From: Metarhizium brunneum
Taxonomy: Eukaryota > Ascomycota > Sordariomycetes > Hypocreales > Clavicipitaceae
Length of the DNA: 64,000 nt
Assembly (NCBI RefSeq): GCF_013426205.1
Contig: NC_089422.1
Span: 806,001-870,000 of the forward strand
Direction: 5' to 3'
Each line of letters begins with the position of its first letter. The stretch's first letter is position 1. The translations under genes were made by a program, and so were the position numbers. This document shows positions 1-11,783 of this stretch, one piece after another. Under the pieces are notes generated by a model. It made no database searches. It had not been told where the DNA came from and saw only the letters and a list, made by a program, of their open reading frames with translations.

Positions 1-2145
1 TCTTGTTGCTTCTCCGTAGTGTAGATGCTAATAGCATGAATGGCCTTTTTTTACAATTAATAAGAATAACTAGAAGGATATCATGACAAGAAAGTAACAT
101 GAAAAGAAGTCAGAACGCCTTCAATTGCCAATTAATTGTATTGATGCTTGGGCAAACCTCGGCGAGTACCTAGTATGTACCTTGGGCAGATGCCATATAC
201 AACATTTGAAGCTCAGCAGCACATTCGCATCCAGCATACTCCTTGGACCTGTGCACCAGCATGTGGTATACGATAGCTGACGTGATATCATCAACGGTGG
301 TGGGAGATTGATCTACTGGTGCCATTCATCGCAAATGCTATCTGGCCCACGCCAAGCCCAACCCAACAGCATAAAAACCATGCAGCACTTGTCATGCACC
401 ACAGAATCTGGAGACGGACACAGCCGCCCCAACTGATGCATCATCTCGTCAACATGCTCTGAGGAGTATTTATCTGCTGTATCCCCGGGGAATGCTCGCC
501 CCGGTCATTGCCCCCCGGCGGCCTCATCTCCCCCTCTTGCCCCTTTCCCACGCCGTCGTCGGCCTCGTCTCGATTGTCGTGACCCCCATTTACCACCACC
601 CCCATTTACCTCGAGCTTTTTTTCCCAGGCCACGCGCCAGGAAGCATGCATACAGGGATGTCGAGAACTGGAAGAGGCAAAGATGTGCGCCGCCGCCCCA
701 AAAAACACGAAGTACCGAGTACTACTAGCAAAGAAACAAAGGCAATCGTCCTGTCGCATCAAGGCGGTGAAGGCATCGTGTTGGTATTGAGGAGCGCAAG
801 TGTGCATGCAGCCTCCCCAGACGCCGTCGTGGCCGTTTGTTCACAAGTCCAGATGTCTGGTTCATCATTGGCCAATACAAGCCTGCCCAATTGCCCCAAC
901 AAGTCAAGTTGATCTCGTCGATGATCTTGCCCCGCCATTCATCCACACGCATAAATGCCAGGCGGCGTTTCACATTGACATTCGATTGACGCCTACCGGT
1001 GTGGGCGTTTTTGTGCAACAACCGTTCCATCTTCTCTCTCGCCTTGATAGGCAGTGCATACATGTACCCTTCTTTCCAGCGCAAAGGCCATATGCAGCAC
1101 GACGGTGGCGTGCGCGCCGCCCGCCATTTGGTCAACGGGCGTCTGGTCGAATCAACTCGGCACATGGGCTGCGGCCCGTTGACCGACAGGCCACCACGCA
1201 CCGTGAGAGTCTGCACCATGTGCTAGCGTATCCAGCGATATGCGGGTCCATCCAGCACTCAATCTACTCGAACTCTCCGCAAGAGGCTAGCGCCAGTGCA
1301 TATCGAAATGGAATAAAATGAACCAAGGCTAGAAGGCCAGGCGATGATGCAAGTGGATGAGAAAACGGCCAATGCTGCGTTACATTTGGTTTCACAGGGT
1401 GGAGCTAACGGCCACGCTTCTGGTGACGGACTGTTATCACGGGCCAAGAAAACGTTATTAGTGTATAGCTTTTGAAAGGCTCATGGATCAGAGACGTCAG
1501 AGGATGAGCTGTTTTTGCCTCCACCACCTGTTAACCGCACATCACCATCTCCAACAAAGCGGCCCTAAACATGCCTCTCATTCTTGGATTGAATATTGCA
1601 GTGGCATCCGTTGTGTCAGTATAGGAAATTTGGGGTGGCGGTTTTCCTCACAATTAACATGCTACAGCACACGGCATTTTTTTTTTATCATCAGTGACGC
1701 AACATGAGTCGGAATTTTTAACAATGCGGAAACGCAGGAAACTATGTTTTCTGTATTTGATAATACCAACGAAAGCTACATGTTTCCACGTAATCTCTTC
1801 GTATGATATATCGTTATCTTAGAGTACACTATAAGAAATATCATACTATCCAGCTCGCTTTACTCTATTTTATTAGAGCTAATCCCATACTTGCGGATAG
1901 ATGCACAATGTACTATTCAAGGTCAAAAAGACCACACAGACTGAGAGATAGAGTCTAAAAATATGGGACGCATATTTTCCAACGTATAGCTGGTTATAGC
2001 GGCGCTTCGGAAGGTCTTGTTCATTCATCCCACCGCTCGGCGATCCCCGTAGGCCTCGAATATTGCAAAGAAAAATGAGCAGCCAGACAAATACTCTTTA
2101 GGGAGCATACGGAAAGTGGTCCTTCTCGGAAGACGAAGAGCCTAG
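1..2145. other. intergenic, no gene recognised
   Basis: No reading frame here resembles a protein I know. The part from about 1,690 to 1,990 is visibly AT-rich, with short T and A runs. Overlapping frames between 500 and 1,320 on both strands are lower-complexity shadows without a coding signature. Confidence 0.5.
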
Positions 2146-2589
2146 ATGTCCTTAATCTTTAGACACAACCTTATACGAGAAGCTATTTTTCAGAACCTGG
2201 GTGACCTATCAGAAGAGTATTCTACTCTTCAGCTCGCCTACGAAAGGGACAGGTTGCCTGCCATCTCTAGAACGACAAGTGTTGTGAGCCACACCTCTGT
2301 ACGAAAGAAACTTTTGGGTGTGTGGCAGGCGAATCTGGCAGAGCGTCTTCTCTAGAAGGTCTGTTCAAACAATTGTGTTTCCTCTTGGCCATGAGCCTCT
2401 ATGCGTGTTCGTATTAAAGCTTGCGGGCATGATCCCAAGGCGTCAATAGTCGAGCTACGTGGTACGGCTGGTGATGCAACCGGAAAGCAGGTTTTGCATG
2501 TACGGGGTAAGCTCCATCTATGCAATGTAGAAGTCGGGGCACAACCGCCGGTCCACTGTCGAAACGACCGGAAATTGAAGAATCCCTAA
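2146..2589 (+). pseudogene. HET-domain (heterokaryon incompatibility) protein remnant
   Basis: One frame stays recognisable through two in-frame stops. It contains SEEYSTLQLAYERDRLPAIS, which resembles the segment of HET-domain proteins just after the HET block (an 'EYS...L.y..DRLPA.S' signature). It is followed by LLGVWQANLAERLL, like the family's 'YLAGLWEDdL...LLW', and then by S-W-P-stop-A-S, like the conserved SWSWAS motif. The first stop (TAG, 2353-2355) and the second (TGA, 2392-2394) both fall where the family has tryptophan, so each is one G-to-A change from TGG. Downstream, VRGKLHL resembles the usual 'lrvrGkL' strand. The N-terminal HET block itself is not seen, and a further TAG lies just upstream of 2146. 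HET proteins trigger cell death on fusion of unlike hyphae; this copy cannot encode a full one. Family assignment is from remembered motifs. Confidence 0.5.
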
Positions 2590-4286
2590 AATTAATGTTC
2601 TTGTTACACGGAAAGGGCCCAACAGATCGTGAAGCCCAATAAAGGGGCTTCACCGACAAGGGACGTGTTAGTTACACAGATTAAACACGTGCCCGGGTAA
2701 GAGCCCTAGGCACACGCGTTCCTTATATGTATAAATAAGTGATTACTGTTCCCTTCTTTGCTCTTGGAAACCAAGGACCTTTGACACTCTTCGATATTAT
2801 CTTCGAATTTGAACCCTTCACGTTCCGAGCCCTATTAAGCCCTTGTTACAGTCCTATTTACAAGTTTAACTTTTATGCAGCGATTTGCCCTCGAGAAGCG
2901 GGAGTACTTTTTAAAAACACTTGCATATTCGATGGACTGCGAGATGAGGAACCGAATTACTGCCCTCTGGGACTGGCAAGTGATAGGTCCGAAGGCATAC
3001 GCCAAAATCGACAACGCCATCTCTTATTTGAATTTCCGGCAGTCTTGTATCCGGGGTTGCGTCTTTTGACAGAACAAGCACACTTTACATGACTTCTAGA
3101 TGATATGAAATCGTAGATATTCAAAGTTGAAAAGGTGGCTAGGAAGCTTTCTACGCCAAGATGAATTGGCTCTAGAATATAGGGAGACAACAAGAATAGA
3201 ACAGGATGAATTTATGAAAGTACTCAGTTAATATTTAGTCCTGACACATGACGTGAAATATCAACGCAGTAGTGACGATAAAGAAGCAGTCGTTGCTCGC
3301 CTCTCGTCTTTCGACGGCTTAGAAGCCGTATTCAATGAGAAAGCATACAATAGTGCGCGTATTGTTCAACACGATTTCATAAAGGGAGAAGAGGGAATTG
3401 AGGGGTGTGGGAAAATGTGTAGTTTATATTATTCCAAGGCGTTTTCTGCTACTTGACACACTACGCTACTTGTTTGTTTACCGCTCAAATGTGTGGTAAG
3501 CCGAGCGTAGATGTTAGTTATGAATGTTTCAAAAGTCACTGAAGTTTCAGCTATCAAGTAAATGGGCTTCAATACCGAAGATTTTAGCACCACTTATATT
3601 TGTTGATATTAGTTTACCATAGTATGCTTGTTGAGTTGGCCTTTTCTGATTTAGAAGAGTGTAGGTCCATGGTTATATGAAAACGAGGCGCTGTTATGAT
3701 AGTCGCTTCAATGCCGCAACCGCTTGTTGATAGTTTTGATCAGTCAGGCTCACAAGCGCAAGCGACGTCTTTGGCGTTACATCACTACGGATATTCTTTA
3801 GGCTTTATGCATGAAATTAGGCTTGGCGGTCCCAGCCAAGACCCCATTCTCAATATCGTCTCTTGCAGCAACCCTGTTGGCGATTTCCCAACTAGGCCAC
3901 TCGCTCGCCCAATAAGCCCAACTAATTCCGTTTCCCCTCACCCTAGTCCATGTCGGCCAAGAAGGCAAAGTTTGGATTGCGACTGAGCATCCAACTCGAT
4001 TCCACGTGCTGGCTCTGTCAGCACACTCAACACCGCGGACCAGGATACCGAAATGATGCTGCCGATGGAAACCAGATGAACTACTCATTTTGATTTCGAA
4101 AGGCACCAGCCACGTTTTCAAATTCCCACTACTTATTGGCGCTGCGCGACATCCAACGGTTCCCAACATCATGTCTCGCTCCACTGCCCTACGAGCAGCA
4201 ACAAAAACACTTATATATGTCGCATTCTTGCCTCATACCAAAAACCACATCATCGTCCTCTCCTCGCGTGTGGCGAACGAATCACC
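2590..4286. other. intergenic, no gene recognised
   Basis: The frames at 2739-3092, 2875-3069 and 3253-3456 do not resemble known families and are interrupted quickly. Some could be further remnant of the decayed gene upstream, but I cannot show it. The last 200 bases would hold the promoter of the phosphoesterase gene. Confidence 0.45.
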
Positions 4287-5563
4287 ATGGTTCGGTCTAT
4301 CCTGCTTGTCGCCGCGCTGGCTGGCTTCACCCACCAAACTGCCATCCCTTGCACCACCAACGCCAAGCTGCCCAGCTTGAAGTTCCGTGACGATGGAAAG
4401 TTTCAGATAGCCGTCTTTTCAGACTTTCACCTGGCCGAATGTGCGTATCGTCTCCCACTTTGGTCCTCGGACTCAACACCCACTAACCGAGGCCAGCTGC
4501 CGCAACCCCCCGCGGGCCCAAGCAAGACAACAAGACGATCCAAGTCATGGCCGACGTCCTCGACAAGGACCGCCCAGACCTTGTCGTGCTCAACGGCGAT
4601 CTCATCACCGGAGAAGTCACCCTCAAGGACAACAGCACAGACTACATCGACCCGCTGGTCGCGCCTCTTGTCGAGCGCAACCTCACATGGGCCTCGACCT
4701 ACGGCAACCACGACCACACCTTCTCCCTGTCCGCCGAAAACATCTTCAACCGCGAGCACGAGTACGTCGGGGCGCGGACGCAGCGCATGGTCAGGACCGC
4801 CGAGGCCGGCGTATCCAACTACTTCCTGCCCGTATACGCCCGCTCGTGCAGGGACACCACGGCCTGCGACCCCGAGCTCCTCCTCTGGTTCTTCGACTCC
4901 CGCGGAGGCGCGTACTACCAGAGGCCGACGGCGGCGGGAGCGCCCACCCCCCAGCCCAACTGGGTAGACACCACGGTGGTAGAATGGTTCCAGGGGACGA
5001 ATGCCGCGTTCGTCCAGAGGGCAGGCCGCGTGATCCCCTCGCTCGCGTTCGTTCACATCCCCCCGAATGCGACGAGCCACGCGCAGCGCCGAATCCGCCC
5101 CAACCGCAACCCGGGCATCGACCTCGAGCAGGTGTCGCAGCAGTCGCAGGGGTGGTGCGCAAACGGCACGCAGGACTGGGACAACCCCCGGTGCCGGTAT
5201 GGCGGGTTCGACGTGCCGTTTATGAAGGCCCTGGCCACGACGCCCGGCCTCATGGGTCTGTTTTACGGGCACGACCACGCGAATACGTGGTGCTACCGGT
5301 GGGACGGGGAAGTGCCGGGGACGGGCATCGTCGCGAGGGGCATCAACCTGTGCTATGGTCAGCATACTGGCTACGGGGGCTACGGCGACTTTATCCGGGG
5401 CGGGCGTGAGATTGTGCTGGATGAGGGGAGGCTGAAGAGGTTCGAGGTTGATACCTATATGAGGCTGGAGGATGGGAGGACCGTGGGCGCGGTTTCGTTG
5501 AACGCGACGTTTAATCGGGATTGGTATCCTGCGACGCCTAACGATCAGACAAAGCTGGAATGA
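4287..5563 (+). CDS. secreted calcineurin-like metallophosphoesterase
   Basis: Two exons, 4287-4440 and 4497-5563, joined across a 56-nt intron (donor GTGCGT, branch ACTAAC, acceptor CCAG); the product is 406 residues. The first ~20 residues (MVRSILLVAALAGFTHQTAI) look like a signal peptide, so export or the secretory pathway is likely. The dinuclear-metal phosphoesterase motifs are in order: D-x-H in FSDFHLAE (residues 46-48), GDLITGE (85-91), YGNHD (120-124), VHIPP (His 238) and GHDH (309-312). The family hydrolyses phosphomonoesters or diesters; the arrangement resembles Dcr2 and the purple-acid-phosphatase-like fungal proteins. The substrate cannot be told from sequence. The intron must be removed to keep the first metal ligands in frame with the rest, and the phase (T|CT) fits exactly. 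An alpha/beta hydrolase follows 600 bp downstream on the same strand with its own TATA box. Confidence 0.9.
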
Positions 5564-6051
5564 GGGGATAAATATAGGGGGGGATAAATATAAGGGGGGG
5601 GAAGCATGTAATCGGTCGGATACTGGCCGTGACGTTTTATACTATAATGTCTGGTGTTGTAGTACGGAGTATAGTAGCACTTGGTGTATATTTGTTGGTG
5701 GGCAACTATATTCTGCCATTGGCTGTAGACTACATATGTCAACTAGTACTTGAAACAAGCGCCAAACGCCCATCTTGTGCCTGTTCCATGTCCCCTTGGA
5801 AACGAGAGGCGCCGACATACCGGGTGCTTGCCGTCGACTCGACACAAGACGTCGCCCCGCCCGGCGCCGAGGCTCGGCGAGATTATTCCTCCGGACGACA
5901 CATTTGATCAGACATCATCAGACCACGAAACATGGGTGGATGCCATTGCGGCGCCGAACATGCTCCACACGGCCGAGAACATGTCTTGGATTAGAGTTCA
6001 AACATGGTCAAATACCGTTCAGCTCACCACGATTTGGGTTTGGGATCTGGG

Positions 6052-6058
6052 ATATAAA
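6052..6058 (+). promoter_or_regulatory. TATA box of the alpha/beta hydrolase gene
   Basis: GATATAAATG lies about 115 bp upstream of the ATG at 6171 and is followed by a C-rich stretch, the usual layout of a fungal core promoter. Functional use is inferred. Confidence 0.5.
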
Positions 6059-6170
6059 TGCCAAACCAGGCCCCCTCCCCTCCTCGGTCCTCACGGGACA
6101 CAACATTGAACCTACACACCGTTGCCCTCACATAGGAACACGTACACGGCGCTTCCCCTTTTACACCACC

Positions 6171-7136
6171 ATGCCTCCATCACCACCCACCTACGCCGAC
6201 CAGCAAGCCTGGAGAGACATCCAGGCCTATCTCCCCAGCCGGCTGCACTTCACGCCCGAGCACTCCCCCGTCGAAGAGTTCTGGTCTCACCGCGGACACA
6301 CCCTCCACCTCGACCGGTGGCCCAACCCTTCCTCCAAGGTCCGCCTCATCCTCCACCACGGCGTCGGCACCAACGGCCGCCAAATGTCCCTCCTCCTCGG
6401 CGTGCCCCTGCACACCGCGGGCTTCGACCTCGTCGCCATCGACATGCCCGGCTACGGGTGCACCCGCGTCTCCCCCCAGAACAAAAACTACCCCTACGAC
6501 GAGTGGGTCCAGATCGCCAGCGACCTGATCGACCGCGAGATGCGCGACGACCCCCGGCCCATTGTGCTCTACGGCCTCTCCGCCGGCGGCATGCTCACCT
6601 ACCACGCCGCCGCCAAGAACAAGCGCGTCAGGGGCATCATCGGCATGACGTTTCTCGACATGCGCATCCAGCAGGTTGTCGACGCGACGGCGAGGAACAT
6701 CGTCATGTCCCGCGCGGGCATACCCCTTGCCAAGGTGGCCAATGCCGCGGGCCTGCCGTGGTTCAGGCTGCCCATGTCGTGGGCGAGCAAGATGTACGCG
6801 CTGGTGAATGATGCCGCTGCGCTGCGTGTGTTTCTCAAAGACAAGTCGTCGGCGGGGGCCATGGCGTCGGTGCGGTTTCTGGCGACGTATGCGGGTTATC
6901 GGCCGGCGTTGGAGTACGAGGACTTTGACGTGTGTCCGGTCTTGTTGACGCAGCCGGCGGACGATAGGTGGACGCCCTTGCGTCTGAGTGAGCTGGTTCT
7001 CGGGAGGGTGAAGAAGGTGCCGGTGCGGATTGTAGAGCTGGAGGGGGCTGGGCATTACCCCTTGGAAGATAGGGGGCTGCAGCAGATGGTAGATGCTATT
7101 ATTGAGTTTTTGAGAGAGGTGGAACAGCAAGTGTGA
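6171..7136 (+). CDS. alpha/beta hydrolase fold protein
   Basis: A single exon encoding 321 residues. The frame is open upstream to 5775, but the ATG at 6171 has a strong context (CACCATGCC), sits downstream of a TATA box, and gives a protein that starts just before the conserved fold. Visible elements are the oxyanion-hole segment LHHGVG (residues 61-66), the nucleophile elbow GLSAGG with Ser137, an acidic residue after the penultimate strand (Asp264 or 265, in QPADDRW), and His295 in GAGHYP. These make a plausible Ser-Asp-His triad, so an esterase, lipase or related hydrolase activity is expected. There is no signal peptide or membrane segment, so it is probably cytosolic. The substrate is unknown. 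GC-rich codon use matches the neighbouring phosphoesterase gene. Confidence 0.88.
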   Translation: MPPSPPTYADQQAWRDIQAYLPSRLHFTPEHSPVEEFWSHRGHTLHLDRWPNPSSKVRLILHHGVGTNGRQMSLLLGVPLHTAGFDLVAIDMPGYGCTRVSPQNKNYPYDEWVQIASDLIDREMRDDPRPIVLYGLSAGGMLTYHAAAKNKRVRGIIGMTFLDMRIQQVVDATARNIVMSRAGIPLAKVANAAGLPWFRLPMSWASKMYALVNDAAALRVFLKDKSSAGAMASVRFLATYAGYRPALEYEDFDVCPVLLTQPADDRWTPLRLSELVLGRVKKVPVRIVELEGAGHYPLEDRGLQQMVDAIIEFLREVEQQV

Positions 7137-7561
7137 TGCTGGAATACTTGTGGGCTGGTTTTCGACATGGGTATCTTTGGTGGACGTTTACGTTGTTTAT
7201 ACGTGGGAACGCGATGGAACGGGGAGGCCGAAGCAGTCGATGCTCTTGGGCGATGAACGTGGCATGTCAAGAGTAAGTGGCTCATGCAAGACAACAGCAT
7301 GGCAGCGGTATTACCAATGGTCTATACTACCGTGGCGGCCATCTAATTTCTCCTTGGCGGTTTATAACCGTCTTGGCTAGATGCAAGCTCACGGTGAACT
7401 ACATCCCGAGTTGAGCAATATCAGCGTTCAGACAATGGGACAGGCAGATCATACGACACGCATCGAAAGCAGTTCTGATACCCATTCATCATTAATTAGC
7501 CGCCGAGGTATCGTAACAGAGTCAAATGGCTGCCAATATACCACATGCATCGCTAAGCCCA
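7137..7561. other. intergenic gap between convergent genes
   Basis: This 425-bp stretch separates the 3' ends of the alpha/beta hydrolase (plus) and the ankyrin-SPRY gene (minus). It should hold both 3' ends; no other signal is seen. Confidence 0.5.
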
Positions 7562-10500
7562 TCACTGTCCTTGAATGTCCGGGTCTTGCTGACATTTAAA
7601 GAAAGTTTTCTCGTCCGTGTAAGACCCCTTGAACCCGAACCCAGCACTTTCATCGCCGCCTTCCTCCGAGAACTGGGCCTTGAATTCAAAGCCAGCCATA
7701 TCTGCGTGGACCATCACAGCTGGGTACAGTCGACCTTGCACATTTTGGAATGCTAGGCCTGAGGCCATGTACTCTCGTTAAAAACAAGTCCGTACCACGT
7801 AAAACGGGCAGCCAGAACAGGGATGTACGTACCAATGATTTTGCCGTTTTTGGTGTAAAAGGCCATTCTGTGCTTGAAGTTTACTCCGCATCCGATAACA
7901 TCGCCCTCGCCGTACTTCGGACCGCAGTTGGGATTCGTGTAGTCCCCTTAGTTGCCAAAATGGCCGTTGCCGCCATGATACCACCAATCTCCCCACGACG
8001 AGTCTGCGCCGGAACCCAACGGGGTGTCTTCGCGACAGAAGCCCACGGCAAAGCGCTTACAGGGGCTTTTCCACGTGTTACTTGTAGGCGTTGAAAGAAG
8101 GGGAACGGGCTGTGCATACCTGGAATTGCAGCCTTCGTTGACAATAGTCACCTCGAAATAGTATACGTCGTCCCTCGTCGGCACCATGGGGTGGTTCGCT
8201 CGTGCGATGCCTATGCGGCACGTCTCACAACGGTTCTCTAGTCAGGGCCATTCGTTAGTGATTTTTTCCCTACTCTCTCCGACTTGGCATTCACGGCAAG
8301 TCTACGTACTGCTCACCGAGATCGACCTGGCATCGGGTTGACGCAGGAGTGAGAAGAACTTGTCCTGGGGGTGCCATTCTGTTGGAGCCTGTAAGAGAGG
8401 CGGCGCGCCTTGACTTCCCCCAGGCACACCCAGCATGGCACGGCGAATCATGTCGACGATTTCGGGGTTGTCACATTGTTCAGCGGTGTACAGCGCGGTC
8501 CATCCATTGCTGTCCGCCAGCACCAACGTGGAAGCAGAGTCGGTCATGATCTTGGCCAACAGCTCCTTGACAAAGTCTGCCTGCCCAGCGGCGGCGGCGG
8601 CATTGATGGCAAGGACAAAGGGTGATTTAGTTTGTGCCAACTTGTCCACTTGACGGAAAACAGTGCCAAACATGTCGGCATCGCCCCGGAGAGCTGCCCA
8701 GTATAACGCATCACGACCGCGCACGTCTCTGGAAAGAGGATCACCACCGGCCTCCAGCAGTCTCTGAACAGTTTCATGATGGCCACGACGAATAGCGTAT
8801 ATGAGGGCCGTCTGGCCCCGATGGTCCTGTAGGTTGACGAGAGTGGGATGCTCTGGTAGAATGTCCGGGCACATGCCATGCCTGACGGCGACAATCAGCA
8901 GCGTCCGGCCAGCCGAGTCTCGGGCATTATGATTGATATTCGGATACTTGTGAAGCAACCGCTCTAGGCTGACCCGGCTCCACATCCAGGGATATCCGAG
9001 CAGACGTTATCCAGGACGTCCGGGGACGACACCGTGGTCAACGAGTATTTCTAAAATGTCTCTACGGTTCTTTTGAATCGCCAGTCGCTCCGGCATCCCG
9101 CGGCTAGACCCGACATCCGCCTTGGCTTCGACGAGGAGTTTAGTAATGTCAATGCTGCCCTCACGGATCGCGGCGCACAGCGCGGAGCTGGATAGTCTGC
9201 GGGCGAGGTTGACGTCGGCACCATGCTCCAACAGAATCCCAACCATGGTCGGCGAATTCCGTTTCACCGCCGCTTGGAGTGCCGTGTAGTAAGGGCACGA
9301 CTTGGTACTTGTGGCATTCACATTGGCCTCTTGTCCCAGAAGGAACTTGACAGTCTCCGTCTTGTCGTGCCATACCGCCGCCATGAGGGGAGTTCCGTGG
9401 TCATCAGACATCTACTCGAGATTTGCCCCTTGACGCAGAAGGTATTCAACCATCTCCGGGGTATCCCTCATGGCAGCGTGATGAATGGCTGCCGTGCCCT
9501 TCTTGTCCGCGGCATTGACGTTCGCACCGCGTTCTACAAGGAGTTGAACTGTAGCAAGCTGCCCATAGAATGCGGCAGCAATGAGGATGCTGCCGCCATC
9601 ATCGCCCGTGCAGTCCGGTTGGAAACCGGCGTGTACAACATTACTATCGCTGCGAGTCGTGGCATTTGCGCCTCGCTCGAGCAGTAGCTTCGTAGCTTCG
9701 GGGTTGAAGCAACATTCCTGTAGAACAGTCCGCTTTGTCGGAAGCTGCTTGCTCCCAATGTCCACGCCTGGGTGTCTTTCCAACACCATTTCCAGCATCT
9801 TTGTGTCCTTGCGATTGGCTATGAGCAAGAGAGGCGATACATTTTGCTCATCCCTTGCATCTATATCGGCGCCTTGGGACAAGAGCATCTTGACGACGTC
9901 CGCGTCCCCCCCTTCGAGCGCGAGATGCAACGGCTGCCTTCCCATGAAATCCTGAACGTCGTGCTCGGCTCCCTTTTCAAGTAGATATTCCACGACGGGT
10001 GCATTGCCCACCGACGCGGCGGCATGTAGCGCCGTACAAGCAATAGAAGCTTCGGGTCTCCAATTGATGTTCCAGCCTCTCTCGTGGAACAAACGAAGCA
10101 TATCTCTGCCCTTTTTTAAATTTTCGGCCGCCATAGCCAACGGGCTTTCTCGTACACCCCGAAGTTTCTTTGGGTGGATAGGCACCCCGAGAAGCATCTC
10201 AACAATGCGAGTGTGGCCTTTCTGCACGGCCACGAATAACACATTAAGTTGATCTTTGTTTTCGTCACACAGGTGGTAGTCCTCTGTCCGCGCGGCAAGG
10301 AGCTTCTCCATGACTTGCACATGACCCAACGATGCAGCAATATGAAAGGCTCTCTCGCCATTGGCGGTAATGGCGTCTACGTTGGCATCATGCTCAAGCA
10401 GCAGCTGAACGGAAAGACTTTGACCAGCCTCGGTTGCGAGGTGCAAGGGGGTTTCTCCGGAGCTGTTCCTCGCGTTAATATCGAAATTACCGGACTGCTT

Positions 10501-10881
10501 ACATCTTTCTTCCAACAATAGTTTCATGATGCCTATGTGTTGGTTCTTTGCGGACAAATGCAGTGCCCGGTTTCCGTCCTCATCCGTGATAGCAGTGTCG
10601 ACTCCAGCTTCAATGAGCTTACGAGCAATCTATGTCCAGCCGCCTGACGCTGCACCAAGGAGAGCAAGGGATCGGCTTTCTTCCGAGTTGTATTCGGGGC
10701 GTTCGACCAACGCACGAAAGGCGGGCCAAACATATATATCGCCTTGTTGGGCATCTTTGTCTTGTGAATTCATAATGTCCAACCGACTCGGTACGATGTC
10801 GCTATGTTTTGGCTCATCAACAAGTTTGGCGGACCGTAGCAATACTTGCGTCGATATGTCCAGGTCCCTTCTCTCTCGATG
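7562..10881 (-). pseudogene. ankyrin-repeat plus SPRY (B30.2) protein gene, broken by in-frame stops
   Basis: On the minus strand one reading frame runs from about 10,881 to 8,317 with many ankyrin repeats (for example GETPLHLATEAG, TALHAAASVGN, GTAAIHHAAM, GQTALIYAIRRG). An intron at 8316-8236 (GTGAGC, branch CACTAAC) leads into a SPRY domain: CRIGIARANHPMV, YYFEVTIVNEG, FAVGFCRED, then YGEGDVIGCGVNFKHRMAFY and, after an intron at 7832-7759 (GTACGT...CTCAG), LAFQNVQGRLYPAV. A further 54-nt intron near 8,120 is possible. The frame is interrupted by TAG at 10630-10632, TAG at 9412-9414, TAA at 9007-9009 and TAA at 7948-7950. Each lies inside a repeat or domain where no intron fits, and each is one C-to-T step from CAG or CAA (Gln). 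A TGA at 10882 ends the recognisable part. Intact members are likely protein-binding scaffolds or recognition proteins; no N-terminal effector domain was identified. Confidence 0.75.
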
Positions 10882-11115
10882 TCAGGAAAATCGGCTGTTG
10901 GCCGCTGGCTTATTTGCGGGAACAAGACTAGAAACAACCATTAGAGCAATGAAAGATTTCTCCTCGCTGAAATCACTGACCTTGTCGCGATGTATCACTC
11001 GAATGCTTTCTCTGTGATGCGTTGAACAATCTCCATAGTTGGTTGACTGGCAGGTGGGAAAGAATACGACCTGGGACAATTTTCTGAACCGTCTTTAATA
11101 TATGAAATCGAGTAG

Positions 11116-11783
11116 CTAAATTTTCCGCGCCAGGTGTTCAGTCGTGCCTGGGATCTCAAAGAAGCCGACATGAGGCTGTCCAGACTCCTGACCATGGTGG
11201 CATGGCGCTTTGATACACTCGCTGATACAGCATCGGAAACAATTCACAAGATGACGGGTCATATCCTCGTACAACATGGTGGGTGCCAAGTTATTCCATT
11301 GCATATTGACAAACAGGCACGGAGTGATGGGGGTATGCACGGGTTCAATTCTGATCCGGGCGGACAATGGAACATGTCGCTATTTTTACGCGTGGCTAGA
11401 ACAAAGCCATCGCGGCTTGATTCGAGCTGTAACACTGCATCTCTTGTTTTGAGGCTGTGAAAGAAATCGAGACAATTTAGCAAATGTGCGGTTACACCGT
11501 GCAACATTTTTCTCAAGACCTCTGAGAATGGTATTGCACAATGGCTCGAGAGGCAATTGCTAAAGTTAGCTCCAAGCACTCTAGGGTACTCTTCCACGTT
11601 TATATCCGGCCTGGCATGTTGGTTCGATCTGCCGCCTCTTTGATCGAGGCTGGCGATTGTCTGCCGTCGGGTTTTACCGCCAAAGTTGATGCGAAACGAA
11701 ACGGCACCTTGTTTCCCACACGTAGCCAAGCTCAGAGCCTGCGGCGATCCCCGCGTCCCTGGCGCTGGACTTGAGTGCTTCAT
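11116..11783 (-). pseudogene. degraded coding-like segment, unassigned
   Basis: An ATG at 11783 opens a frame of about 170 residues that stops at 11259, and an overlapping frame continues to 11116. The two would form one protein if a frameshift near 11,290 were undone. The second part is Cys/His-rich (NCFRCCISECIKAPCHH). I do not recognise the family. It lies on the same strand just upstream of the ankyrin-SPRY pseudogene and could be its N-terminal region or a separate broken gene. Confidence 0.3.

Noticed and set aside
4427..5365. Long minus-strand frame opposite the metallophosphoesterase
   Set aside because: It is a GC-bias shadow of a gene whose metal-binding motifs are on the plus strand.
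5775..6170. In-frame extension upstream of the alpha/beta hydrolase start
   Set aside because: It contains the TATA box and precedes the ATG with the best context; the extension has no fold-related sequence, so it is promoter and leader.
6180..7130. 316-codon minus-strand frame opposite the alpha/beta hydrolase
   Set aside because: Low-complexity His/Gly/Arg composition and exact overlap with a convincing gene show it is a shadow.
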